Assembly (NCBI RefSeq): GCF_001613045.1
Contig: NZ_BDBP01000082.1
Location: 1 to 47,937 of the forward strand
From: Nocardia lijiangensis NBRC 108240
GTDB lineage: Bacteria; Actinomycetota; Actinomycetes; Mycobacteriales; Mycobacteriaceae
Direction of reading: 5' to 3'
Length of the DNA stretch: 47,937 nucleotides
A program made the position numbers and the translations under genes. A model generated the notes under the pieces. The model made no database searches. It was not told the DNA's origin and saw only the letters and a list, made by a program, of their open reading frames with translations. Positions 19,144 to 27,180 of the stretch are shown here, piece by piece; positions within the stretch are counted from its first letter, which is position 1; every line of letters starts with the position of its first letter.

Positions 19144-20210
19144 TCGAGGCAGCGGACCCCGCACGACAGAGGACGATCACGCAGACGCTCGGCCCGCACG
19201 TCGTCGACGCGCGGGCCGATTCGTTTGCGCCACGCGATATCGCGGAATCGGACGATGCGGTGCGACCTGGCGATTCGACGTTGCCTGGCGATTCGACGAC
19301 TCCGCGCGATGCTGTGAAGCCGGGCGTTTCGGTGGCACAGGACGGTTCGGCGACACAGGGCGGCGCCGAGCCCGCCGAGCAGGGCGGATCCGGATTCCGG
19401 CTCAAGCTCAGCAATTTCGAGGGACCCTTCGACCTGCTGCTCACCCTGATCAGCTCGCGCAAGCTCGATGTCACCGAGGTGGCGCTGCATCAGGTCACCG
19501 ACGAGTTCATCGCCTACACCAAGGCCATGACCGCCAGCATGAACGAACAGAGCGGGCTGCGCGCGGACAAGATCCTCGATCAGACCACCGAGTTCCTGGT
19601 CGTCGCCGCGACGCTGCTGGATCTGAAGGCCGCGCGGTTGTTGCCCTCGGGCGAGGTCACCGACGCCGAGGATCTGGAGCTGCTGGAGGCGCGCGACCTG
19701 TTGTTCGCCCGCCTGCTCCAGTACCGCGCGTTCAAGCAGGTCGCCGAGTTGCTCGGGGAACTGGAGGCGGTCGCGCTGCGCCGCTATCCGCGCTCGGTCG
19801 GCTTGGAGGAGCGGTTCGCCGGTCTGCTGCCCGAGGTTACGCTGGGAGTCGACGCGGCCGGATTCGCCGACATCGCCGCCGCGGCGTTCCGCCCGCGCCC
19901 GACGCCGACGGTCGGGCTGGACCACCTGCACGCGCACGCGATCTCGGTCGCCGAACAGGCCGCGCTGGTGCTGGAGCTGCTGAAGGCGCGCGGCGCGGGC
20001 GGCTGGACGACGTTCGCCGAGCTGGTCGCCGACTGCGAGATGCCGGTGCAGATCGTGGCGCGCTTCCTGGCGCTGCTCGAGCTGTACCGGGGCAAGACCA
20101 TCGAGTTCGACCAGCCCGATCCGCTCGGCCCGCTCGCGATCAGCTGGATCGGCGAGCCCGAGGACGGAGCGCCTGCGCCGACCGTGACGATCGAGGAGGA
20201 CTACGGGTGA
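19140..20210 (+). CDS. scpA: Segregation and condensation protein ScpA
   Basis: A 356-residue kleisin from GTG 19140, overlapping the parA stop by 4 nt. The first 85 or so residues are an acidic, Gly/Ser/Thr-rich extension with an internal near-repeat (PGDSTLPGDSTTPRDA). The conserved domain starts FRLKLSNFEGPFDLLLTLIS and continues with LDVTEVALHQVTDEFIAY and the SMC-binding helices. The C-terminal winged helix includes TTFAELVADCEMPVQIVARFLALLELY (split here only by wording). It bridges the SMC heads of the bacterial condensin together with ScpB. The family is usually 240-280 residues; the N-terminal tail explains the excess. Confidence 0.93.
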   Translation: MIEAADPARQRTITQTLGPHVVDARADSFAPRDIAESDDAVRPGDSTLPGDSTTPRDAVKPGVSVAQDGSATQGGAEPAEQGGSGFRLKLSNFEGPFDLLLTLISSRKLDVTEVALHQVTDEFIAYTKAMTASMNEQSGLRADKILDQTTEFLVVAATLLDLKAARLLPSGEVTDAEDLELLEARDLLFARLLQYRAFKQVAELLGELEAVALRRYPRSVGLEERFAGLLPEVTLGVDAAGFADIAAAAFRPRPTPTVGLDHLHAHAISVAEQAALVLELLKARGAGGWTTFAELVADCEMPVQIVARFLALLELYRGKTIEFDQPDPLGPLAISWIGEPEDGAPAPTVTIEEDYG

Positions 20211-21076
20211 CGGACTCGACCATCGACACCGCGGCCGACGACACGGCGGAAGCCGCCGCGTTGGACGACGCCCGGTCCGGTGCCGACGCCGGCGACACCG
20301 CAGCGCGGGGTGTCGCCGAGAACGATGCCGAGGACATCGGAGCGCCCGGCGCGGCGGCGAACGCCTCCGATGACGTGACCGCAGCACCGAACGTGGCGGA
20401 AAACACCTCCGCGCGCGCTGGCTCCGAGACGGTGGCGGGTCTCACCCCCGAGCCCCTGGACGACGCCGAATTCCGCTCCGCGCTGGAGGCGATGCTGCTC
20501 GTCGTGGACGCTCCCGCCCCGGTAGAACAGCTGGCAGCGGCCCTGGACGACACCGCGGAACGGGTGGAGGCGGCCTTGCGCGCGATGTCGGCCGAGCTGA
20601 CCGCGCGCGGCAGCGGCATCGATCTGCGTTTCGTCGGCGACGGGTGGCGCTTCTATACTCGCAGCGAGTACGCACCGTATGTGGAGCGCGTACTGCTCGA
20701 CGGCGCCAGGACCAAATTGACACGGGCGGCGTTGGAGACACTGGCGGTGGTGGCCTACCGCCAACCGGTGACCAGGACCAGGGTGAGCGCGGTCCGCGGC
20801 GTGAACGTCGACGGTGTGATGCGCACGCTGCTCGCCCGCGGGCTGATCGCCGAGGCCGGGGTCGACCCGGACACGAACGGCACGCAGTACTGCACGACCG
20901 AACTGTTCCTGGAACGGGTCGGACTTGCCTCGCTGTCCGCTCTGCCACCACTGGCGCCCCTGCTCCCGGGCGTCGACCTGATCGATGAGATCAACGAGAG
21001 CCTGGAAACGGACCCCCGTTACACCAGGCTGAAGAAACCCGCCGAGACCAACCTGGATCTCGGCAGCGAGGATTGA
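20207..21076 (+). CDS. scpB: Segregation and condensation protein ScpB
   Basis: A 289-residue protein from GTG 20207, overlapping the scpA stop. The first 80 or so residues are an acidic Ala/Asp-rich tail (AADDTAEAAALDDARSGADA). The two winged-helix domains follow, recognised by FRSALEAMLLVVDAPAPVEQ, LVVAYRQPVTRTRVSAVRG (here preceded by ALETLA) and VDGVMRTLLARGLIAEAG. It dimerises and binds ScpA in the SMC complex. The protein ends DLGSED, and the stop codon is 8 nt before the preferred rluB start. Confidence 0.93.
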   Translation: MTDSTIDTAADDTAEAAALDDARSGADAGDTAARGVAENDAEDIGAPGAAANASDDVTAAPNVAENTSARAGSETVAGLTPEPLDDAEFRSALEAMLLVVDAPAPVEQLAAALDDTAERVEAALRAMSAELTARGSGIDLRFVGDGWRFYTRSEYAPYVERVLLDGARTKLTRAALETLAVVAYRQPVTRTRVSAVRGVNVDGVMRTLLARGLIAEAGVDPDTNGTQYCTTELFLERVGLASLSALPPLAPLLPGVDLIDEINESLETDPRYTRLKKPAETNLDLGSED

Positions 21077-21084
21077 CAGGACAG

Positions 21085-22368
21085 ATGAATACGCCCGCTC
21101 GCCGAGATGGCACACCGGATCGTAGGAAGAACAGCGCCCAGCCCGCCAGAGGCGGTACGGGTCGCAATGTAGGCGCCCGCGGCGCCAGGACCGCGCAGCG
21201 CGGTGAAACATCACGCGGCGGAACATCACGCGGCGCCGCGCCGTGGGGGTCGGACGACAGCGCCGGAGGGCGTCGCGGCGGCTCGAGCCAGGGCGGATCC
21301 GGCCAGCGTGGCGCGGGTCAGCGCGGTTCGAGTCAGCGAGGATCGGCCCAGGGTGGATCGGCCCACGGTGGTTCGAGTCAGCATGGTTCGAGCCAGCGCG
21401 GCTCGGCCCAGCGCGGTTTCGGCCGCGGCGGCTCCGGCCAGGGCGCCGCGCCGCAGCGTTCGTCGTGGGGCGGGCCGAGTGCGGCCAAGCAGGCCCCGGC
21501 CGCACGTAAGGCGAAGACCCCCAAACCGCAGCGCCAAACCCCGGCGCAGCCGCTGCTGAGCAACGCCAAACCCGCGCGCCGCCAGAACGTCGAGCCCGCG
21601 CACACCGAGGGTCCGGCGAAGCTGCCGTGGGGCGAGGGCGAGCGGCTCCAGAAGGTGCTCGCGAAGGCCGGTGTCGCCTCGCGGCGCGCGGCCGAGGAGA
21701 TGATCGAGCAGGGCCGGGTGGAGGTCGACGGCGCGATCGTGCGCGAGCAAGGCCTGCGCATCGACCCGCAGACGGCCGTGGTCCGCGTCGACGGAACCCG
21801 CGTCGTGGTTCGCGACGAGCTGGTGCACGTCGCGCTCAACAAGCCCAAGGGCTGGCAGTCCACCATGTCCGACGACCTGGGCAGGCCCTGCGTCGGTGAC
21901 ATCGTCGCCGAGCGCATCGCGGCCGGGCAGCGGCTGTTCCACGTCGGGCGACTGGACGCCGACACCGAGGGGCTGCTGCTGCTCACCAACGACGGCGATC
22001 TCGCGCACCGGCTGATGCACCCGTCCTTCGAGGTGTCCAAGACCTACCTGGCGACCGTGCAGGGCGAGGTCAACAACAAGATCATCGGCAAACGGCTGCG
22101 CGACGGCGTCGAGCTCGAGGACGGCCCGGCCAAGGTGGACCGCTTCCAGGTGCTCGAACTCGGCGAGGGACGCTCGCTGGTGAAAGTGGTGTTGCACGAG
22201 GGGCGCAAGCACATCGTGCGCCGCCTGCTCGACGCGGTCGGCCATCCGGTGACCCGGCTGGTGCGCACGAATATCGGCCCGGTGACGCTGGGCGATCAGC
22301 GGCCCGGCACGCTGCGCGTGCTCGGTCGCGATGAAATCGGCAAACTCTACGAGGCGGTGTCGTTGTGA
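21085..22368 (+). CDS. rluB: Ribosomal large subunit pseudouridine synthase B with repeat-rich N-terminal tail
   Basis: A 427-residue protein. ATG 21085 is preferred; a TTG at 21073 overlapping the scpB stop is an alternative adding 4 residues. Residues 1 to about 180 are a low-complexity basic tail full of GSSQRGS/QGGSG words and then Lys/Pro-rich sequence. The S4 domain follows (ERLQKVLAKAGVASRRAAEE) and then the RsuA/RluB catalytic domain with the catalytic Asp in GRLDADTEGLLLLTNDGDLA. It isomerises a uridine of 23S rRNA. The tail resembles RGG-like RNA-binding tracts; M. tuberculosis Rv1711 lacks it, so it is a local expansion. Confidence 0.92.
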   Translation: MNTPARRDGTPDRRKNSAQPARGGTGRNVGARGARTAQRGETSRGGTSRGAAPWGSDDSAGGRRGGSSQGGSGQRGAGQRGSSQRGSAQGGSAHGGSSQHGSSQRGSAQRGFGRGGSGQGAAPQRSSWGGPSAAKQAPAARKAKTPKPQRQTPAQPLLSNAKPARRQNVEPAHTEGPAKLPWGEGERLQKVLAKAGVASRRAAEEMIEQGRVEVDGAIVREQGLRIDPQTAVVRVDGTRVVVRDELVHVALNKPKGWQSTMSDDLGRPCVGDIVAERIAAGQRLFHVGRLDADTEGLLLLTNDGDLAHRLMHPSFEVSKTYLATVQGEVNNKIIGKRLRDGVELEDGPAKVDRFQVLELGEGRSLVKVVLHEGRKHIVRRLLDAVGHPVTRLVRTNIGPVTLGDQRPGTLRVLGRDEIGKLYEAVSL

Positions 22369-23105
22369 ACGGTGTGGAGATTCCGGTCGAGGTTCCCGGT
22401 CCGGTGGCCGGTGAGACTCCGCTGGTGGTCGCCATGGACGGGCCTTCGGGCACCGGGAAGTCCAGCGTCTCCCGGCGCCTCGCCACCCGGCTCGGCGCCC
22501 GTTACCTCGACACCGGCGCCATGTACCGCGTCGCCACGCTGCGGGTGCTGCGGGAGGGCATCGAGCTCACCGACAGCGCTTCGATCGGCGCCGCCGTCAA
22601 GGAGCTGCCGCTCACGATCGGCACCGATCCCAGCCACGAGGTGATCGAGCTCGACGGCGAGGACGTGTCCGCCGAGATCCGCGGCGACGCCGTCACCAAG
22701 GCGGTCTCGGCCGTGTCCGCGGTGGCCGAAGTGCGCGAGCTACTCGTCGCGTTGCAGCGCGAGCTCACCGCGGTGGCCCAGCGCATCGTCGTGGAGGGCC
22801 GTGACATCGGCACCGTGGTGCTGCCTGCCGCGGACGCCAAGATCTACCTGACCGCCTCCGCGGAGGCGCGCGCCGAACGGCGCAACCAGCAGAACATTCG
22901 GGAAGGCCGCGGCGACGACTACGCGGCCGTGCTCGCCGACGTGCAACGTCGCGACAACCTCGACTCCACCCGCAAGGTGTCCCCGCTGCGCCCCGCCGCG
23001 GACGCGGTGCTGGTCGACACCAGCGAACTGGGTATGGACGAGGTCATCGACGAACTGTATCGCGTTGTCGCGCAGCAGATTGCGACTCCGGGAGGGGATC
23101 GATGA
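22365..23105 (+). CDS. cmk: Cytidylate kinase
   Basis: A 246-residue enzyme from GTG 22365, overlapping the rluB stop (GTGA). The P-loop GPSGTGKSS lies near residue 26, followed by the CMP-kinase signature ARYLDTGAMYR and the VVEGRDIGTVVLP and YLTASAEARAERR segments. It converts CMP/dCMP to the diphosphates. The stop overlaps the der start by 4 nt (ATGA). The rluB-cmk-der order is conserved across actinobacteria. Confidence 0.95.
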   Translation: MNGVEIPVEVPGPVAGETPLVVAMDGPSGTGKSSVSRRLATRLGARYLDTGAMYRVATLRVLREGIELTDSASIGAAVKELPLTIGTDPSHEVIELDGEDVSAEIRGDAVTKAVSAVSAVAEVRELLVALQRELTAVAQRIVVEGRDIGTVVLPAADAKIYLTASAEARAERRNQQNIREGRGDDYAAVLADVQRRDNLDSTRKVSPLRPAADAVLVDTSELGMDEVIDELYRVVAQQIATPGGDR

Positions 23106-24517
23106 GCGAGGACGTACTGGCAGGCGACGGCATATGGGGCGACGAAACCGACTGGGAGATCGCCGATCTCGAAGGTGAGCAGGAGGGCGAGGAACACCTC
23201 GCCATGCCGACGCTCGCGGTCGTCGGCCGTCCGAACGTCGGCAAATCCACCCTGGTGAACCGGATCCTCGGCCGCCGCGAGGCCGTCGTCGAGGACGTTC
23301 CCGGCGTCACCCGCGACCGCGTCTCCTACGAGGCGAGCTGGGCCGGACGGCGGTTCCTCGTGCAGGACACCGGCGGCTGGGAGCCCGACGCCAAGGGCCT
23401 GCAGCAGCACGTCGCCCGCCAGGCCGAGGTGGCCATGGCGACCGCCGACGCGATCCTGCTCGTGGTCGACGCGACCGTCGGGGGGACCGCCACCGACGAG
23501 GCCGCGGTGAAGAAGCTGCGCCGATCGAAGATCCCGGTCATCCTGGTCGCCAACAAGGTCGACGACCAGCGCGTGGAGTCCGAGGCGGCCGCGCTGTGGT
23601 CGCTCGGGCTCGGCGAGCCGCGCATGGTCTCCGCCGCGCACGGCCGCGGCACCGGCGACCTGCTCGACGACGTGCTCGGGGTGCTGCCCGAGACGCCGCG
23701 CGAGGGCACCGGCGGCACGGGACCGCGCCGCGTGACGCTGGTCGGCAAGCCGAACGTCGGCAAGTCCAGCCTGCTCAACAAGCTCGCCGGCGACGAGCGC
23801 TCGGTGGTGCACGATGTCGCGGGCACCACCGTCGATCCGGTCGACTCGCTCGTCGAATTGGGCGGCAAGATCTGGAAATTCGTCGACACCGCGGGTCTGC
23901 GCCGCAAGGTCTCCAACGCCAGCGGTACCGAGTTCTACGCCTCGCTGCGCACCAAGTCGGCGCTGGAGGCCTCCGAGGTGGCGATCATGCTGATCGACGC
24001 CTCGCAGCCGATCACCGAGCAGGACCTGCGGGTGATCAGCCTGGTCGCCGACTCCGGCCGGGCGCTGGTGCTCGCCTTCAACAAGTGGGACCTGGTCGAC
24101 GAGGACCGCCGCCTGCAGCTGGAGAAGGAAGTCGACCGCGAACTGATCCGGGTGCCGTGGGCTCAGCGCGTCAACGTCTCCGCCCACACCGGCCGCGCCG
24201 TGCAGAAGCTGGTGCCCGCCATGGAGACCGCGCTGGAATCCTGGGACAAGCGGATTCCCACGGGCAGGCTGAACACCTGGCTCAAGGAAGTCGTCGCGGC
24301 CACGCCGCCGCCGATGCGCGGCGGTCGCCTGCCCCGCATCATGTTCGCGACGCAGGCCTCCACCCGTCCGCCGACCTTCGTGCTGTTCACCACCGGGTTC
24401 CTGGAGGCGGGCTACCGCCGCTTCCTGGAACGCCGCCTGCGCGAGGAATTCGGTTTCGACGGGTCGCCGGTGCGCATCTCGGTGCGGGTGCGCGAGAAGC
24501 GGGATCGGAAGAAGTAG
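23102..24517 (+). CDS. der: Ribosome-assembly GTPase Der (EngA)
   Basis: A 471-residue protein from ATG 23102, behind gggagggg. It has two tandem GTPase domains, with G1 loops GRPNVGKST (near residue 42) and GKPNVGKSS (near 220), DTGGW and DTAGL as switch motifs, and NKVD and NKWD for guanine specificity. The C-terminal KH-like domain includes the segments RLNTWLKEVV and TGFLEAGYRRFLERRLREEF. It acts in 50S subunit maturation. Last gene of the conserved cluster; a hairpin follows. Confidence 0.96.
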   Translation: MSEDVLAGDGIWGDETDWEIADLEGEQEGEEHLAMPTLAVVGRPNVGKSTLVNRILGRREAVVEDVPGVTRDRVSYEASWAGRRFLVQDTGGWEPDAKGLQQHVARQAEVAMATADAILLVVDATVGGTATDEAAVKKLRRSKIPVILVANKVDDQRVESEAAALWSLGLGEPRMVSAAHGRGTGDLLDDVLGVLPETPREGTGGTGPRRVTLVGKPNVGKSSLLNKLAGDERSVVHDVAGTTVDPVDSLVELGGKIWKFVDTAGLRRKVSNASGTEFYASLRTKSALEASEVAIMLIDASQPITEQDLRVISLVADSGRALVLAFNKWDLVDEDRRLQLEKEVDRELIRVPWAQRVNVSAHTGRAVQKLVPAMETALESWDKRIPTGRLNTWLKEVVAATPPPMRGGRLPRIMFATQASTRPPTFVLFTTGFLEAGYRRFLERRLREEFGFDGSPVRISVRVREKRDRKK

Positions 24518-24530
24518 TTCGGAGCTGTCG

Positions 24531-24565
24531 CGGGCCCCGGGAGGACATCGTCCACCCGGGGCCCG
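24531..24565 (+). terminator. Hairpin terminator after der
   Basis: The arms cgggccccggg (24531-24541) and cccggggcccg (24555-24565) pair perfectly over 11 bp around a 13-nt loop, starting 14 nt after the der stop. The T tract is weak (gtgtcgtt). Confidence 0.8.
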
Positions 24566-24640
24566 TGTCGTTCCTGCGGCACCGCTTGCGGCACTGTCAG
24601 CTCGCCGAACTGGCTGCGCCGGTCGGCCTTCGCAACTCGT

Positions 24641-24688
24641 CATCCAGTCGGTGATGCCCCCCTGACCTGTGCGGGGACCGACTGGATG
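24641..24688. promoter_or_regulatory. Long inverted repeat between der and the AraC locus
   Basis: catccagtcggt (24641-24652) and accgactggatg (24677-24688) are perfect 12-bp inverted copies. Within them cccc (24657-24660) and gggg (24673-24676) can also pair. It lies upstream of the broken AraC duplicate. It could be a second terminator, or an operator for the AraC-type protein. Confidence 0.55.
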
Positions 24689-24708
24689 CGGTCGGTCGCA
24701 GGCCGCAG

Positions 24709-24896
24709 GTGACACTGAGAAGATGGCGAACGGTGGCGATGCGAGACGGTGGCGGGGTGTGGCCGCGCTGCGGCCGGGGCGGCTCGTGATCGGGACCGCC
24801 GCTTTGCTCGCCCATCACACGGCGCAGGTCGTCCTCGCCGAGGACATGGTGCTGGCGGACCGGCTGGGGGAGGGGTGGTCTGGTGGGCGTGGGTGA
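24709..24896 (+). pseudogene. Broken duplicate of the 5' end of the AraC gene
   Basis: Positions 24709-24882 match 24893-25082, the start of the downstream regulator gene, from gtgacactgag to gtggtctg. The translated copy (from ATG 24723) reads RRWRGVAALRPGRLVIGTAA and HHTAQVVLAEDMVLADR, against RRWRGIAALSPGRLVIVGQI and HHTVQVIVAAEDMVLADR in the intact gene. It carries small deletions totalling about 16 nt and stops at 24896. It lacks the rest of the sensor and the DNA-binding domain. This is a tandem partial duplication; a small expressed peptide cannot be excluded. Confidence 0.75.
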
Positions 24897-24906
24897 CACT
24901 GAGGCG

Positions 24907-25923
24907 ATGACGGGCACGGGTGGTGTGCGGCGCTGGCGGGGCATAGCCGCGTTGAGCCCCGGGCGATTGGTGATCGTCGGGCAGATCGGGACCGCGGCAT
25001 TGCACGCCCATCACACGGTGCAGGTCATCGTCGCCGCCGAGGACATGGTGCTGGCAGACCGGGCGGGGGAGCGGGTGGTCTGCCGCGCGGCTGTCGTTCC
25101 GCCGGACGTGGCCCACGCGGTCGTGCGCGGTGCGTCGCACGGCGCGTTGGTGCACCTGGATCCGGAGTCGGCGCAGGGCGCGCGGTGGGCTGCGTTGTCG
25201 CGCCCGCGCGACTCTGCGCGCGGATGGGTTTGCGCCGCAGCGGAATTGCAGCTGGACATGCTCAGCGAATGGTTGCGCGGCGACCAACACGCGGGCGAAG
25301 GGTCATCCGCTGGGCAACGTGTGGGCGAAGGCCGATCCGCGAAGCTGGGCGGGGGCCAACTGTCATCCCCGGAGCTGGGCGAGGGCCAACTGTCACCCGC
25401 CGAGTTGGGCGAGGGCCAAAGATCACCCGACGGACCATCCGCCGGTGAACCGCCGCACGGCCCGCTCACCGACGAGGCGGCTGCCTTCGCAAGCTGGGTC
25501 CGGTCCGCGCTAGCCTCGGAATCGGAGAAGGAGTGGCTGCGCGTCGGGACGGGGGAGACGGTGCGCCATCCGGCCGTGGCCGAGGTGCTGCGGCTGCTGC
25601 CGGAGTGTTTGTCCGCCGGTCCCGTGCGGCTCGCTGAACTGGCCCGTGCGGTCCATCTGTCGGAAAGCCGTCTCGCCCACGTGTTCTCGGCCGAGCTCGG
25701 GATACCGTTCCGTCCGTACCTGCGGTGGCTGCGCGTGCAGCGCGCCGCGGAACTGATCGCGGCGGGACAGTCCCTCACCGACGTGGCGCACGGCGCCGGA
25801 TTCGCCGACAGCGCGCACCTGACCCGCGTCTGCCGCAGCATGTTCGGCGCTCCGCCTTCGGAATTCGGCAGCCTGGACTGGCGAGGCGCCCTGCACCGGC
25901 CGCAGGCCACGCCTCCCTCGTAA
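24907..25923 (+). CDS. AraC-family transcriptional regulator
   Basis: A 338-residue regulator with start ATG 24907; GTG 24883, 8 codons earlier, is possible. The N-terminal part (about 1-110) is a cupin-like sensor (GTAALHAHHTVQVIVAAEDM). A hydrophilic linker with 10-residue repeats follows (about 135-180). The C-terminal AraC DNA-binding domain has two helix-turn-helix motifs (AELARAVHLSESRLAHVFSA and LTDVAHGAGFADSAHLTRVC). The oxidoreductase gene follows on the same strand after 145 nt, in a spacer with an inverted repeat, so it is the likeliest target. The effector is unknown. Confidence 0.88.
   Translation: MTGTGGVRRWRGIAALSPGRLVIVGQIGTAALHAHHTVQVIVAAEDMVLADRAGERVVCRAAVVPPDVAHAVVRGASHGALVHLDPESAQGARWAALSRPRDSARGWVCAAAELQLDMLSEWLRGDQHAGEGSSAGQRVGEGRSAKLGGGQLSSPELGEGQLSPAELGEGQRSPDGPSAGEPPHGPLTDEAAAFASWVRSALASESEKEWLRVGTGETVRHPAVAEVLRLLPECLSAGPVRLAELARAVHLSESRLAHVFSAELGIPFRPYLRWLRVQRAAELIAAGQSLTDVAHGAGFADSAHLTRVCRSMFGAPPSEFGSLDWRGALHRPQATPPS
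25344..25433 (+). repeat. 30-bp tandem repeats in the AraC linker
   Basis: Three 30-nt units start at 25344, 25374 and 25404 (each gctgggc or gttgggc, then g(a/g)gggccaa). They encode LGxGQxSxxE-like decapeptides. Two shorter diverged units precede them (GEGSSAGQR and GEGRSAK). The frame is preserved, so the linker between sensor and DNA-binding domain has grown by slippage or unequal exchange. Confidence 0.8.
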
Positions 25924-25964
25924 CAGGGCCTGCGCCATCCACACCGGACACCGGTCCCGGCCGC

Positions 25965-26016
25965 TTTGTGACACCCCGTGTCGGTGATGCACGCCACCTG
26001 GCCGAGCCGTCACAAA
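25965..26016. promoter_or_regulatory. Inverted repeat upstream of the FAD oxidoreductase gene
   Basis: tttgtgac (25965-25972) and gtcacaaa (26009-26016) form a perfect 8-bp inverted pair with 36 nt between, ending about 50 nt before the oxidoreductase start. It is a candidate operator for the adjacent AraC-type regulator. AraC proteins more often use direct repeats, so this is tentative. Confidence 0.4.
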
Positions 26017-26068
26017 TGCGCGGTCGTCGGCATCTTCTGTACGTCCAGTTATCAGACAGGAGGCCGAC

Positions 26069-27148
26069 ATGCAGGTGGTAGTGGTGGGCAGCGGTTACGC
26101 GGGCACGCTCGTGGCGAACCGGGTGTCCAAGAAGGTGAAGGATGCCGAGATCACGGTGATCAACCCGCGCCCCGACTTCGTGGAGCGGGTCCGGTTGCAT
26201 CAGCAGATCGCGGGAACGGCGTCGGCGGCAACGCCTCTCGTCGAGGTGCTGCGGGAAGGCATCACGGCGCGGGTCGGCACGGTCGACAAGATCGGCAACG
26301 GCACCGTCGCCCTGACCGACGGCGCGAGAATCGACTTCGACTACGTCTTCCTTGCCGTGGGCAGCACCGTGGCGCCGATGCCGGGAACGGTCCCGGTGGG
26401 CACGTGGGAGGGCGCGCAACAAGCTCGCGAGGCGCTGACGGCGCTTCCCGCTGGCAGCCAGGTCACGGTGATCGGGGGAGGCCCGACGGGCATCGAGACC
26501 GCGGCCGAGATCGCCGAGGCCAGAACGGATCTGCGGGTGCGGCTGGTCGGTTCCGCGGTGGGCGGTGGCCTTGCCGACGGTGCGCGCCGACGTCTCCGCG
26601 CCGGGCTGGAGCGGTTGACGATCGACATCGTCGACGATGACGTGCTCGAGATCGGCTCGGGCGCAGGACAGTTCGACGGCGTCGTGCGGCTGCGGTTGGG
26701 GTGGGACCTGGCTTCCGATCTGACCCTGTGGGCGATCGTGTCGGACGTTCCCGACCTCGCGGCGCGCAGCGGCCTCGCGGTCGATCCGCGCGGTCGTGCG
26801 GTCGTCGACGAATTCCTGCGCAGCGTCAGCGACGAGCGGATCTTCGCGGTGGGTGACTGCGCGGCCGTGCCCGGCGCGCGCTTCGCCTGCTACACCGCGC
26901 TACCGCAGGCCATTCACGCGGCCGACAATTTCGCCCGGCTGCACAAGGGACGCAAGCCCAAACCGCACTCCTTCCCGTACTGGAACCGTGGCATCTCCCT
27001 CGGACGAAAGGACGCGATAACCCAGTTCACGCATGCCGACGATTCCGTGCGGCGGGCCTACCTCGCAGGCCGCGTCGCGGTGACGCTCAAGGAGATGGGG
27101 GCGCACAGCGCGTTCTCCACCGCTCGCGCGGGCGTCTCCAGCTTCTGA
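26069..27148 (+). CDS. NDH-2/AIF-like FAD-dependent oxidoreductase
   Basis: A 359-residue flavoprotein from ATG 26069 with the site acaggagg. The FAD-binding Rossmann motif VVVGSGYAGTLVAN lies at residues 3-16, the NAD(P)-binding motif VIGGGPTGIETAAEIAEA near 134-151, and the C-terminal FAD motif IFAVGDCAAVPG near 265. This two-nucleotide-domain layout is that of type II NADH dehydrogenases and AIF/FSP1-like proteins. The C terminus lacks an obvious membrane-anchoring helix, so a soluble or peripheral NAD(P)H:quinone-type reductase is inferred. It is probably controlled by the upstream AraC regulator. Confidence 0.85.
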   Translation: MQVVVVGSGYAGTLVANRVSKKVKDAEITVINPRPDFVERVRLHQQIAGTASAATPLVEVLREGITARVGTVDKIGNGTVALTDGARIDFDYVFLAVGSTVAPMPGTVPVGTWEGAQQAREALTALPAGSQVTVIGGGPTGIETAAEIAEARTDLRVRLVGSAVGGGLADGARRRLRAGLERLTIDIVDDDVLEIGSGAGQFDGVVRLRLGWDLASDLTLWAIVSDVPDLAARSGLAVDPRGRAVVDEFLRSVSDERIFAVGDCAAVPGARFACYTALPQAIHAADNFARLHKGRKPKPHSFPYWNRGISLGRKDAITQFTHADDSVRRAYLAGRVAVTLKEMGAHSAFSTARAGVSSF

Positions 27149-27180
27149 CAAAGCACTGGCGTACGTCGTCCGGCGGGGAT

